Assembly (NCBI GenBank): GCA_947564305.1
Contig: CANOBT010000070.1
Coordinates: forward strand, 1 to 29,329
Length of the DNA: 29,329 nt
Source of the DNA: an uncultured Lachnospiraceae bacterium
Lineage (GTDB): Bacteria > Bacillota_A > Clostridia > Lachnospirales > Lachnospiraceae
Direction of reading: 5' to 3'
In this document: positions 8,217 through 16,812 of the stretch, piece by piece
Position numbering within the stretch: the stretch's first letter is position 1
How the letters are laid out: each line of letters begins with the position of its first letter
Notes under the pieces: generated by a model
Seen by the model: only the letters and a program-made list of their open reading frames with translations
What the model was told of the DNA's origin: nothing
The model's database searches: none
Program-made: the position numbers and the translations under genes

Positions 8217-9089
8217 TCAGCTTTTCTTTAGGATTTCCTTCAATTCGTCTACCGTAAATTTGTATGCAGTATTACAGAAATGGCATTTCACCTCAATGGT
8301 CTCTCCATCCTCTATCATCTCCCGGATATCATTTTTACCTATGCTGATCAGTGCTTTCTCCACCCTCTCCTTAGAGCAATTACACTCAAACAGCGCCGGC
8401 AGGGTATCTGTGACTTCTATATCCATTCCTTCCAGTACATGGGAAAGCATTTCCTCCGGAGTATGTCCGCCGTCTAACATAGTGGTCACTGGTTGGATTT
8501 TTCCAATATTTTCCTCCAGTCTGCGCAGTACCATCTCGTCTATAAAAGGCATTACCTGAACAATAAACCCGCCGGCACATTGCACTGTATTGTCCTGATT
8601 CATCAGTACGCCTAACCCCACTGACGAGGGTATCTGCTCCGAAGCCGCAAAATAATAGGTCAAATCCTCTGCAATCTCCCCGGTCTTGAGTTCCGTCTGC
8701 CCGGAATAAGGCTCTTTCAGCCCCATATCCTTAATAACATTTAGAAAACCATTTCCCAGGACGCCGCCCACATCCAGCTTTCCATTTTTAGGCGGCAGCA
8801 TCACTTCCGGATGATTCGCATATCCTTTCACATGACCCTGTGCGTCAGAAGTTACCGTCAATCCGCCGACAGGTCCGCTACATTTTATTTGAAGGGTCAA
8901 TATGTCAGATGCATTTTTCATCATACTGCCCATCATAACACCGCCGGTCAAAAGCCTCCCTAATGCTGCAGTTACTACAGGACTGGTCCCATGATGTACA
9001 CGCGCCTCTTCCACCAGATTCGTTGTAACAGCTGCAAATGCACGAATCTGAGCATCCGCAGCTGTTGCTCTTACTATATAATCTTTCAT
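8217..9089 (-). CDS. hslO: Hsp33 redox-regulated holdase chaperone
   Basis: A cytosolic chaperone that is switched on by oxidation, when a zinc centre is lost and disulfides form. The length of 290 residues is normal. The diagnostic cysteine pattern is complete: C236 and C238 (FECNC), then C269 and C272 (VKCHFCN), as in the family. The N-terminal core begins MKDYIVRATAADAQIRAFAA, and the start ATG at 9089 follows CGGAGG. It lies between the methyltransferase gene and nadE on the same strand; joint transcription is likely from orientation and the lack of a visible terminator between them. Confidence 0.97.
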   Translation of the reverse strand: MKDYIVRATAADAQIRAFAAVTTNLVEEARVHHGTSPVVTAALGRLLTGGVMMGSMMKNASDILTLQIKCSGPVGGLTVTSDAQGHVKGYANHPEVMLPPKNGKLDVGGVLGNGFLNVIKDMGLKEPYSGQTELKTGEIAEDLTYYFAASEQIPSSVGLGVLMNQDNTVQCAGGFIVQVMPFIDEMVLRRLEENIGKIQPVTTMLDGGHTPEEMLSHVLEGMDIEVTDTLPALFECNCSKERVEKALISIGKNDIREMIEDGETIEVKCHFCNTAYKFTVDELKEILKKS

Positions 9090-9186
9090 TTTTATCCTCC
9101 GTTAAATTTGCAGCCTATTCAAAAACATATTTTAAACACAGGCAATTCCTGTATCTTTTTATCTCTAATACTTTACGCTGCCAATC

Positions 9187-9966
9187 CTATGCTTTTCCTT
9201 TCTCACGAGCGATCACATAAATCCGCTCACTTTTTTCATGGGGTTTTTCCTTTGTGAGTGCATCAACTGCAAGGATATACTCCATTCCTGAATTCTGTAA
9301 AATGTCTTTTATAGTTTCTAATGTATACGCTTTCTGAAAATGAGTTTCCCGAAAACGCCGGAACAGTTCTGCACCACTTTCCTCCAACTGCCCGAAATCC
9401 TCCCTGATAAATAAAGTCAGGTCATACTCATTGATTCCGTACTCGTCATCATAGTAGTTCTCCCAGATAAAACTACTGTCTTCCCTGTCCTCAGCTATCG
9501 TTCCATTTCCAATAATCTCCCGATACTTATATTCCGTATTGAAATCAAAAATGAAAATCCCCCCGGGATCCAGATAATTATTGACCAACCGGAAAACCTG
9601 CTCCAAATCTTCTGCTTCTGTGATATAATTAATCGAATCACAGATACTGACAACAGCACGTACCGTTCCATATAATTCAAATTCCCTCATATCCTGCAGA
9701 AGATACAGGATATCATGCCCGGATTCGCTGCGTTTGTACATTGCAGCATCCAACATCTCTTCCGAACAGTCCACGCCGATCATATCATACCCATATCCTG
9801 CAAGCAGTTCCGTCATGGTGCCTGTCCCACACCCAAGATCCAGTACAATGCCATCTCTTATCTGATATTCTTCCAGAAGTGTATGAAGATATTCTGCCCA
9901 CTCTTCATAAGGGACATTGTCCATAAACTGATCATACACTGACGCTAAACTTGTATATGCTTCCAA
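9187..9966 (-). CDS. Class I SAM-dependent methyltransferase
   Basis: A cytosolic methyltransferase of 259 residues with unknown substrate. Motif I is VLDLGCGTGTMTELL (about residues 41-55). Further Rossmann landmarks are DMIGVDCSEEML, the post-I acidic loop, LLQDMREFEL, and AVVSICDSINYI. The C-terminal part (ENYYDDEYGINEYDL to HFQKAYTLETIKDIL) matches a widespread Firmicutes branch of YcgJ/Methyltransf_25-like enzymes next to general stress or RNA genes. The gene starts 21 bases after the membrane protein gene upstream and 97 bases before hslO. No specific substrate can be named from the sequence. Confidence 0.9.
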   Translation of the reverse strand: MEAYTSLASVYDQFMDNVPYEEWAEYLHTLLEEYQIRDGIVLDLGCGTGTMTELLAGYGYDMIGVDCSEEMLDAAMYKRSESGHDILYLLQDMREFELYGTVRAVVSICDSINYITEAEDLEQVFRLVNNYLDPGGIFIFDFNTEYKYREIIGNGTIAEDREDSSFIWENYYDDEYGINEYDLTLFIREDFGQLEESGAELFRRFRETHFQKAYTLETIKDILQNSGMEYILAVDALTKEKPHEKSERIYVIAREKGKA

Positions 9967-9987
9967 ACTGACCTCCCATACATAAAT

Positions 9988-11241
9988 TTATTCCCCATAG
10001 GTTGCCCGGATATGCTGCTGAATCCGCTGTCTTTCCCGCTTAGCATGTTCCAGCTTTCGTTTTCGTTTTCTCCGTATAGATAGTACCTTCAGATAAATAA
10101 CTAACACGACATCCAACAAAATGAAAATGATCAGGGCAGCTTTCATAACCGTTTTCATTGAGTATGTAGTTTTCAAAAGCTGAGATGCCGCTTCCAAAAA
10201 ACTCACTTTTTCTTCTTCAGGTTCTGAAACTTCTCCACTTCCATCGTTCTCTATATCATCAGCTTTGACACCGGAATCCTCACTGGATTCAGGGTTATCC
10301 TGTTCCTCATCTTCGTTCTCTACGGCCGGAAAATTATATGGTACCATTGTTTTATAGATACCGAATTTTCTCGTTCCATCCGCATAATCTACATTCACAA
10401 CCGCCGCAAACACTCCGGGTTCTAACTCACATATAGATTCCGGCTCATCTCTGGTTATATTTCCCAGATTAAAATCCAACTGCGTACAGGATACCAAAGC
10501 CCGGCGCGAGATAGAATAAACATTAATAAAATCACCTATCCCCATATTTAATGTCAACGGGAAATTAATAATATAATCTCCGCTGACACACAAATCCTGA
10601 AAATTATTCCCCTTTGAGGTGCCTGCATACTCTCCCAGATCTTCAATCACCTGGAACTGGTTGTCCAAAATCTTAAAACTATATCCCCCATCAACATTTG
10701 TCTGGATAATATAGCGGTCATTCTCCCCGTCATAACCAATCCCCAGAATATTATAGTCATCAGAAATTTTTACTTTTCCTTTATATGACAAAGTTTTTGA
10801 ATCCATCAAAAAGATGCATCCTCTGTTTTCAGGAGACAAATGTGTATATAAAGCGACAGCAATCTCACCGGTATTAGGATTGTATGCCATCCCGTTTCCG
10901 TGTTCATAGCTCCGCTCCACCACTCGTTTTGCCAGAGAATATTTCTCCACTTTATTTCCATAAGCATCCGTATCATTTCGGTAATACGCTTTGATGATAT
11001 CCGGCTTATCCGTACTGTCATCAAAGTTCTCAATGCAGATGATATAATCTTCTGTCGCACACATTGACTGTATGATACCTTTCGGTGCCTCGATATCATC
11101 TTCTATAATTTTTTCCCATGTAACTCCTACAAAAGCATCGTCCGATGCAATCTCCGCATGAACTGCCAACAGCTGTTCATTCCATATGCACCATAACATC
11201 ACAATACTAAGGAGTCTAATGAAGAGTACTCCCCGCTTCAT
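9988..11241 (-). CDS. Membrane-anchored extracytoplasmic protein of unknown function
   Basis: I do not recognise this 417-residue protein. It begins with a signal peptide (MKRG, hydrophobic core to about residue 28). The next roughly 280 residues are a beta-rich ectodomain with blade-like repeats (NGMAYNPNTGEIAVAL, NILGIGYDGENDRYII, GNNFQDLCVSGDYII, PESICELEPGVFAAV), suggesting a beta-propeller. A very acidic linker follows (about 305-350), then one transmembrane helix (about 368-384, AALIIFILLDVVLVIYL) and a strongly basic cytoplasmic tail (SIRRKRKRKLEH onward). The topology predicted is ectodomain outside and tail inside. The start at 11241 has GGGAG upstream and a good promoter. It is first in the unit with the methyltransferase, hslO and nadE, but no functional link is evident. 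Confidence 0.85.
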   Translation of the reverse strand: MKRGVLFIRLLSIVMLWCIWNEQLLAVHAEIASDDAFVGVTWEKIIEDDIEAPKGIIQSMCATEDYIICIENFDDSTDKPDIIKAYYRNDTDAYGNKVEKYSLAKRVVERSYEHGNGMAYNPNTGEIAVALYTHLSPENRGCIFLMDSKTLSYKGKVKISDDYNILGIGYDGENDRYIIQTNVDGGYSFKILDNQFQVIEDLGEYAGTSKGNNFQDLCVSGDYIINFPLTLNMGIGDFINVYSISRRALVSCTQLDFNLGNITRDEPESICELEPGVFAAVVNVDYADGTRKFGIYKTMVPYNFPAVENEDEEQDNPESSEDSGVKADDIENDGSGEVSEPEEEKVSFLEAASQLLKTTYSMKTVMKAALIIFILLDVVLVIYLKVLSIRRKRKRKLEHAKRERQRIQQHIRATYGE

Positions 11242-11268
11242 TTAACATACTCCCTTATTTTTTGTAAC

Positions 11269-11295
11269 TGCCGTATCCTATATCTTCATACGGCA
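11269..11295 (-). other. Leader hairpin upstream of the membrane protein gene
   Basis: TGCCGTAT (11269-11276) and ATACGGCA (11288-11295) form an eight-pair stem with an 11-base loop, between the promoter and the ribosome binding site. No T tract follows on the minus strand, so it is not a terminator. Its role is unknown. Confidence 0.4.
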
Positions 11296-11328
11296 CTTTC
11301 CTTTTCCACCTGTTTTCCCTCGTCCTTT

Positions 11329-11357
11329 ATCATAGCATTCTATAAAATTATTGTAAA
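11329..11357 (-). promoter_or_regulatory. Promoter of the membrane protein-methyltransferase-hslO-nadE unit
   Basis: On the minus strand TTTACA (11352-11357), a 17-base spacer and TATGAT (11329-11334) lie about 90 bases before the start codon at 11241. It sits just downstream of the ilvE terminator, as expected for the start of a new unit. Confidence 0.75.
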
Positions 11358-11370
11358 CAAAATTATAAGA

Positions 11371-11403
11371 AAGATGCCAACTTTTATAAGCTGGCATCTT
11401 TTT
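11371..11403 (-). terminator. Rho-independent terminator after ilvE
   Basis: AAGATGCCA (11371-11379) pairs with TGGCATCTT (11392-11400), with three further inner pairs. On the minus strand the stem is followed by TTCTTATAATTTT, so it can end the ilvE transcript, 80 bases past the stop. T residues on the other side would allow it to work on the plus strand too. Confidence 0.75.
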
Positions 11404-11482
11404 CATCATATTTCTTATATTCAATATCTGTATAACTGCAAAAACAGAAAGTCAGCTGTTTCCAACTTATTCATGTAAAGAA

Positions 11483-12508
11483 TCAATCGATTACATGAAT
11501 CCATCCCTCCGGAGCTTCTATCTGCCCCATCTGAATTCCTGTCAATGTATCATACAGCTTCTGAGTCGTTGCCCCCATCTTCTCCATACCGCTTGGGAAA
11601 CAGATTTCCTTTCCGTGATCCACAATCTTGCCTACCGGTGAAATCACGGCCGCTGTTCCACAGAGCCCGCATTCTGCAAAATCTTTCAACTCATCCAGAT
11701 ATACATCCCTTTCTTCTACTTCCAGTCCCAGATAATGTTCCGCCACATACATCAGAGAACGTCTTGTGATTGAAGGAAGAATTGTTGTGGAATGGGGTGT
11801 CACAATCTTATTGTCTTTTGTTACAAACAGGAAGTTCGCACCGCCGGTCTCCTCTACTTTTGTTCTCGTTGCCGAATCCGGATATAGATTTTCATCATAT
11901 CCATTCGCATGCGCAGAAACAATTGCATGCAGGCTCATCGCATAATTCAACCCTGCCTTAATATGTCCGGTTCCACGCGGCGCCGCACGGTCAAAATCGG
12001 ATACACAGATTGTCAGAGGTTTTACCCCGCCCTTAAAATATGGACCGACCGGAGTAGTAAAAATACGAAACTGGTATTCATCCGCCGGCTTTACTCCGAT
12101 AACCGGATTGATGCCAAACATATAGGGGCGGATATACAATGTAGCACCTGAACCGTACGGCGGTACATAGGCAGCATTCGCTCTGACTGTTTCGGCAACA
12201 GCATCTACAAAACGGCCTGCGTCAAACTTCGGCATCTCCATCCGTTCTGCGGAATCCATCATACGCTGTCCGTTCAAATCCGGACGGAATGTTACAATAT
12301 GTCCATCTTCCGTAGTGTATGCCTTAAGACCTTCAAAAATAGTCTGTGCATACTGCAGAACACCGGCACATTCATTCATCGTGATATCCGCATCCTCAAT
12401 CAGGGCACCTTCATCCCACGCTCCATCCTTGTAGTTTGAAACATACCTCTTATCTGTCCTGATATAGCCAAATCCCAGATTCTCCCAGTCAATATTTTTT
12501 TTCTCCAT
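11483..12508 (-). CDS. ilvE: Branched-chain amino acid aminotransferase
   Basis: A PLP enzyme that transfers the amino group between glutamate and the keto acids of leucine, isoleucine and valine. It is 341 residues, typical for class IV type II BCATs. The Schiff-base lysine is K184 in GHIKAGLNYAMSL; other family signatures are FEGLKAYTTEDG, YIRPYMFGINPVIGV, and EETGGANFLFV near the C-terminal half. The start ATG at 12508 is chosen because GGAGGAG lies directly upstream; the earlier ATG at 12523 is part of that ribosome binding site region. It follows ilvN by 130 bases but has its own consensus promoter, so it can be expressed separately from ilvBN. Confidence 0.97.
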   Translation of the reverse strand: MEKKNIDWENLGFGYIRTDKRYVSNYKDGAWDEGALIEDADITMNECAGVLQYAQTIFEGLKAYTTEDGHIVTFRPDLNGQRMMDSAERMEMPKFDAGRFVDAVAETVRANAAYVPPYGSGATLYIRPYMFGINPVIGVKPADEYQFRIFTTPVGPYFKGGVKPLTICVSDFDRAAPRGTGHIKAGLNYAMSLHAIVSAHANGYDENLYPDSATRTKVEETGGANFLFVTKDNKIVTPHSTTILPSITRRSLMYVAEHYLGLEVEERDVYLDELKDFAECGLCGTAAVISPVGKIVDHGKEICFPSGMEKMGATTQKLYDTLTGIQMGQIEAPEGWIHVID

Positions 12509-12557
12509 CAGTATCTCCTCCATTCCACTGTAAATAAGCTAACTGAATATACTGTGA

Positions 12558-12597
12558 ATTATAATACCATCCATTATAAAAATCAAGAGTGCGCTCT
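12558..12597 (-). promoter_or_regulatory. ilvE promoter with adjoining palindrome
   Basis: On the minus strand TTGATT (12581-12586), 17 bases and TATAAT (12558-12563), about 50 bases before the ilvE start. A near-perfect 12-base palindrome, AGAGTGCGCTCT (12586-12597), abuts the upstream edge of the -35 box and could be an operator or activator site. The leader is too short for a T-box or leader-peptide attenuator. Confidence 0.75.
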
Positions 12598-12640
12598 ATT
12601 TTTTCTTTTACCAATCGTAATTAACATAATGATTCCGCTT

Positions 12641-13150
12641 TCATCGTTCCATCATGCTGATGGATTCAATACCGACGCTTCCGCCTCTGACCACTTCGAT
12701 ATTTTTAAATTCTTCTTTCATAAGCTTCACAACCGCATCATTTTTTGTCGCTGTTTGTACAAATTCCAAAAGCAGGCTGTCTTTGCCATAATCAATCACC
12801 CGCGCTTTAAACGTATCTGCAATCTGAAACAGTTCCACCTTGTCATCCCGTGTACATTTTCTTACTTTCACATACAAAATTTCCTTCATGCGCACAAATA
12901 CGTCCGTGAAATCAATGACTTTGATGACTTCCACCATCCTATTGAGCTGTTTCTTAATCTGTTCAAAAGTTTCATCATCGCTGACCGTCGCGATTGTCAT
13001 ACGGGACACTGTCGGATCCTCTGTCGTACCTACCGTTAAACTATCCAGATTATAAGACTTTCCTGAGAACAGCCCTGAAATCTTGGACAACACACCTACC
13101 TGATTCTCCACATACAACGAAATCCATCTTTTTTTTATCGCATTATCCAT
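12641..13150 (-). CDS. ilvN: Acetolactate synthase regulatory (small) subunit
   Basis: The small subunit of acetohydroxyacid synthase, which activates the catalytic subunit and confers valine feedback inhibition in the family. It is 169 residues. An N-terminal ACT domain is visible (about 10-85: WISLYVENQVGVLSKISGLF, then YNLDSLTVGTTEDPTVSRMT), followed by the conserved C-terminal domain (ILYVKVRKCTRDDKVELFQ, then RVIDYGKDSLLLEFV). The start ATG at 13150 follows AAAGGAGCG. It lies 42 bases downstream of ilvB on the same strand, the standard catalytic-regulatory arrangement. The symbol ilvH is also used for this family. Confidence 0.95.
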   Translation of the reverse strand: MDNAIKKRWISLYVENQVGVLSKISGLFSGKSYNLDSLTVGTTEDPTVSRMTIATVSDDETFEQIKKQLNRMVEVIKVIDFTDVFVRMKEILYVKVRKCTRDDKVELFQIADTFKARVIDYGKDSLLLEFVQTATKNDAVVKLMKEEFKNIEVVRGGSVGIESISMMER

Positions 13151-13192
13151 ATTTTTATCGCTCCTTTTCCTTTGAGACTGTCCAATATCCCA

Positions 13193-14911
13193 TCAACAGT
13201 CCAAAATCATTTCCTCCAGAGTCCCTCCTGGCTGAATCATCGGATATACCATCTCTTCCGGATCTATAATAAATTCAATTAAAGTCGGTACTTTCGTATT
13301 TTTCTTTGCCTCTTCAAAAGCCGCTGCCACCTCTTCCCTCTTAGTGACGCGGATTCCTTTTGCACCATAACTCTCTGCAAGTTTTACAAAATCCGGCGTA
13401 TAGGCAGGCTTTTCCTCCCCGTCTGTCCTGCGGCTCAAAGCCCCGGCGCGCAGGTCTGTCATTCCGTAACGTTTTCCATAGAAAAGTTTCTGCCACTGGC
13501 GTACCATCCCAAGATAGGTATTATTGAATACACACAGGATTACTGGCAGCTCTTCCAACACTGCGGTAGCAAATTCCTGGATATTCATCTGCATACCTCC
13601 ATCACCGGAAATCGCAATCACCGGTGTATCCGGGTTCCCAAGCTTCGCACCGATGGCTCCTGGAAAACCATATCCCATTGTTCCAAGCCCGCCTGACATA
13701 ATCATTTTCTTTTTCCGTGTAATCTCTGTAAACTGTGCGGCAAACATCTGATGCTGCCCGACATCTGTTACTACGATTGCTTCATCAAACTGACGATTGA
13801 TCTCATCAATAATATCTTTGGGACCCAGTTTGATATGCTTCCTCATATCCATGGGATGTTCCTTCTGCCAGGCTTCTATTTCTTTCAGCCATTTTTTTGT
13901 ACTGCAGCTTTCCACATATTCCTTCATCTTCGTGACAGCCTCTTTTGCATCCGCAACAATTGGCACGTCTACAGAAATATTTCTGGAAATGGATGCCGTA
14001 TCAATATCAATATGGACAATCTTGGCATGTGGTGCAAATGCATGGAGTTTTCCGGTAATCCGGTCATTGAATCTGGTTCCAATGGAAAACAACAGATCAC
14101 ACTCACTTACAGCCATATTGGCTGCATAAGCCCCATGCATCCCCAGATTTCCCACAAACAGAGGATGATTCGTAGACACCGCTCCACGACCCATGACTGT
14201 GGTAATTACCGGCACTCCTGTCTTCTCCACAACTTCTGTAAACACTTCATTGGCTCCGGCAATATTTACACCGCCCCCGGCCAGAAACAGAGGACGTTTT
14301 GCCTTATGCAGCATCTTGATCGCACGCTTCAGCTGTCCAATATGAACATTGGTATTCGGCTTATAGCCGCGGATATTAACATCCTTTGGATAATCTGCAC
14401 TTCCCAGTTCCGCCATCACGTCCTTTGGCAGGTCGATCAGCACCGGTCCAGGTCTCCCTGTCCGGGCAATATAGAAAGCTTCTTTAATGATCCTCCCCAA
14501 ATCTGCCCTGTTGCGGACAGTCACTCCATACTTTGTAATACTCCTTGTAATCCCTACTATATCCACTTCCTGAAATGCATCGTTACCAATCAGATGCCGT
14601 GCCACCTGACCGGTAAAACACACCAACGGCACGCTGTCATAATTAGCCGTCGCAAGACCTGTCACCAGGTTTGTAGCCCCCGGTCCGCTGGTGACCAGAC
14701 ACACACCTGTCTTTCCCGTAGTCCTTGCATAGGCATCCGCCTCATGTACCAAAGCCTGTTCGTGGCGCGGAAGAATAATACGAATATCGCTCTGGCGATA
14801 CAATTCATCACTAATATCAATTGTACAAGCACCCGGATAGCCAAACAGTGTATCTACTCCTTCTTCTTCTAAAGCCTTTACCAATAATTTATTACCCGAA
14901 ATTTGTCTCAT
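13193..14911 (-). CDS. ilvB: Acetolactate synthase catalytic (large) subunit
   Basis: A ThDP-dependent enzyme that condenses two pyruvates (or pyruvate and 2-ketobutyrate) in the first common step of branched-chain amino acid synthesis. It is 572 residues. The catalytic glutamate is E51 in LPRHEQALVHEADAYAR. The ThDP-binding motif runs from GDGGM (436-440) to NN (463-464), and FAD-region landmarks such as GRGAVSTNHPLFVGNLGMHG are present. The opening FGYPGACTIDISDEL differs slightly from the common GYPGGAVLDIYDAL form, a variation I associate with Clostridial enzymes. The start ATG at 14911 follows GGGAGG and overlaps the stop of the preceding gene (TGATG), so translation is probably coupled to it. 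Confidence 0.97.
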   Translation of the reverse strand: MRQISGNKLLVKALEEEGVDTLFGYPGACTIDISDELYRQSDIRIILPRHEQALVHEADAYARTTGKTGVCLVTSGPGATNLVTGLATANYDSVPLVCFTGQVARHLIGNDAFQEVDIVGITRSITKYGVTVRNRADLGRIIKEAFYIARTGRPGPVLIDLPKDVMAELGSADYPKDVNIRGYKPNTNVHIGQLKRAIKMLHKAKRPLFLAGGGVNIAGANEVFTEVVEKTGVPVITTVMGRGAVSTNHPLFVGNLGMHGAYAANMAVSECDLLFSIGTRFNDRITGKLHAFAPHAKIVHIDIDTASISRNISVDVPIVADAKEAVTKMKEYVESCSTKKWLKEIEAWQKEHPMDMRKHIKLGPKDIIDEINRQFDEAIVVTDVGQHQMFAAQFTEITRKKKMIMSGGLGTMGYGFPGAIGAKLGNPDTPVIAISGDGGMQMNIQEFATAVLEELPVILCVFNNTYLGMVRQWQKLFYGKRYGMTDLRAGALSRRTDGEEKPAYTPDFVKLAESYGAKGIRVTKREEVAAAFEEAKKNTKVPTLIEFIIDPEEMVYPMIQPGGTLEEMILDC

Positions 14912-16605
14912 CACTCGTCCTCCCAATCGTCATCCCAAATATCGCCGTATTGATCTGGTGCTTCACCTTTACTTCTGATTATACAGGGAACTGTCGTCTC
15001 TTTTTGTAATACCCGGAGTACTTTACATTGGAACATCCATTCATCTCCAAAATCAAACACATACTTAAACTGCATTCCCTTATACAGATTCATCTGACAT
15101 AATTTATATTCATCAGTAGTGGGTTCATACTCCTCCACACCTTTCATATAATAACAGTCCTCATCACTCCATGCACGGTTGTCCATAAAAAATGCGTGTG
15201 CGTGATCGTCCATAAAGTCAAATGCATCTACAATTACCGAATGTAATTCCTTTAATGTACTGTTGCCCGAAATCTGTATATGGCGGTAACATCCCGGCAT
15301 AAGTGACACACTGATCACATAGGACTCCCTTGATACAGCTTCTGCTCCCCCTGCTCTTTTCTTTCCGGATTTCTTTCGTTTCTGTTTCTTTGTTCCCTTG
15401 GAATACAGCAGATCATAAATTTTCTTTTCCAGATGCTCCGGAAGTATCCCCATCTCAGCGAGCATCCCCAACTGTACTGACATTTCCTCCGGCAGTTCCT
15501 GATTCTGTATAACATCCATACTTAGAAGGGCATCCAGCATCTCAGTCATATCCTCAATCTGTTCTTCCTCGCTTTTATGAAAATGGTCCCAAAATACCTT
15601 TTCCACATCGTCTAACACCGTGAGCTCCTGTCCGATACTGATCCTGATCTTCAATCTGTCACAAAAGGCCTTCAAAAATATATACGTACGCTCATCTCGC
15701 ACCACGATTTCCGCAGGACATATTTTTTCTGCTAAAAGTGCATCCATAAATTCATTCAAAAGACGTTCCGGATCCTCTTCATAATGTTCTGCCGGGGGAA
15801 CTGGCAGGATATATTCTGTAGCCGACTCTACTGCCAGTAAGATTATAGGGAAAAAAGGGACCTCATCCGGTTTATTTTGTATCGGCTCCGTATAACGGAC
15901 AAGCTCACATTCCCACAATCCCTCTTTTCTTACTTTCTTTAAATTTGCAATGGCAATATCATTGCGTGCCTCTGCTGCCGGCCATTCCATCGGCTTGTCC
16001 TCCGGCAGTTTGATTTTTTCAAGTATATATACACCATCCCGTAATTCCAACACAGGAGCTTCATCTAGCTCTATGCTGAAATGATGGAACCCCAGTTTAT
16101 CCATTGTATTTTCCTTCAGAAGTGCGGCCATCTCAATTGCTGCTCCGAGTGCTTCGCAGAGAGCTTCCTGCTCCTGTTCAGTCTCCAGATGCCATGGGCA
16201 GCAATTCGGTTTATATTTTGCAAAATACGGATATGCATTCTTGCCGGCTATTTTTATTCCATTTGCACGCGCATATTTTTTTGCTGCTTCACGCTCCTCC
16301 TCTGTCACTTCATCTCTGCCCTCAAACGCACATTGCAGACAATCCTGCTTCATGAGGAGCTCATTCGCTTTAAGAAGCGGGAGCTGAAAATGATCTGCAT
16401 CCACTGTGGAACGGAAGCTTTGAAAACCTTCCTCTCCTATATACAGGCCAAGCGCACAGTGCTTTCCCACAGCTCCCATAATACTGATATAGCCAATCCT
16501 GCCGTCAGACAGCCTGACAGCAAACACATCCGTATCATACAGAATATCCCATAGCTTTGTTTTCTTATATTTGAATGCAAGTTCAAACAGTTTATCTGAA
16601 ATCAT
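14911..16605 (-). CDS. pRiA4b ORF-3-like domain protein with DUF N-terminal region, unknown function
   Basis: A 564-residue cytosolic protein. The C-terminal quarter (about residues 430-560) matches the plasmid pRiA4b ORF-3-like domain: IQISGNSTLKELHSVIVDAF, HAHAFFMDNRAW, and the signature YVFDFGDEWMFQCKVL. The larger N-terminal part resembles the uncharacterised region often joined to this domain in Clostridia (DUF7309/DUF6930-like, from memory). A lysine/arginine-rich hinge (KGTKKQKRKKSGKKRAGG) precedes the C-terminal domain, and the C terminus is very acidic. The start ATG at 16605 follows AAAGGAG. Its TGA overlaps the ilvB start by one base, an unexpected link with amino acid synthesis. 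No biochemical function can be named. Confidence 0.85.
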   Translation of the reverse strand: MISDKLFELAFKYKKTKLWDILYDTDVFAVRLSDGRIGYISIMGAVGKHCALGLYIGEEGFQSFRSTVDADHFQLPLLKANELLMKQDCLQCAFEGRDEVTEEEREAAKKYARANGIKIAGKNAYPYFAKYKPNCCPWHLETEQEQEALCEALGAAIEMAALLKENTMDKLGFHHFSIELDEAPVLELRDGVYILEKIKLPEDKPMEWPAAEARNDIAIANLKKVRKEGLWECELVRYTEPIQNKPDEVPFFPIILLAVESATEYILPVPPAEHYEEDPERLLNEFMDALLAEKICPAEIVVRDERTYIFLKAFCDRLKIRISIGQELTVLDDVEKVFWDHFHKSEEEQIEDMTEMLDALLSMDVIQNQELPEEMSVQLGMLAEMGILPEHLEKKIYDLLYSKGTKKQKRKKSGKKRAGGAEAVSRESYVISVSLMPGCYRHIQISGNSTLKELHSVIVDAFDFMDDHAHAFFMDNRAWSDEDCYYMKGVEEYEPTTDEYKLCQMNLYKGMQFKYVFDFGDEWMFQCKVLRVLQKETTVPCIIRSKGEAPDQYGDIWDDDWEDE

Positions 16606-16652
16606 TTTCTTCTCCTTTAATATCATGCAGCCGGTTTGCGATTATTTATATG

Positions 16653-16695
16653 CTAAAAAGAGGTCTGACACTTCCTTGACCGTGCCAAACCTCTT
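16653..16695 (-). terminator. Rho-independent terminator between rpsO and the DUF/pRiA4b gene
   Basis: On the minus strand AAGAGGTTTGGCAC (16682-16695) pairs with GTGTCAGACCTCTT (16658-16671) as a 14-pair stem with two G-U pairs and a ten-base loop, followed by a T tract. It lies about 118 bases after the rpsO stop. A promoter for the downstream DUF/pRiA4b-ilvBN unit is not obvious in the 47 bases that remain, so read-through may matter. Confidence 0.85.
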
Positions 16696-16812
16696 CTGCC
16701 CAGACATCCACAAATGCATCCATCATTATACGGTGCATAGATGGGTACTTTATCCAGAAAAACACACTACCAGCACATTTTTACCAGATTCTAAGCAATG
16801 GAGAAACCGCGC

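Noticed and set aside
13751..14872. A 373-codon open frame on the plus strand
   Set aside because: It lies entirely antisense to ilvB, whose protein is unmistakable. The translated sequence is rich in Cys, His and Asn with no family pattern, and there is no ribosome binding site.
16653..16732. A 26-codon frame overlapping the terminator upstream of the ilv unit, considered as an attenuator leader peptide
   Set aside because: It has no ribosome binding site and no cluster of Leu, Ile or Val codons, and no T-box consensus is present.
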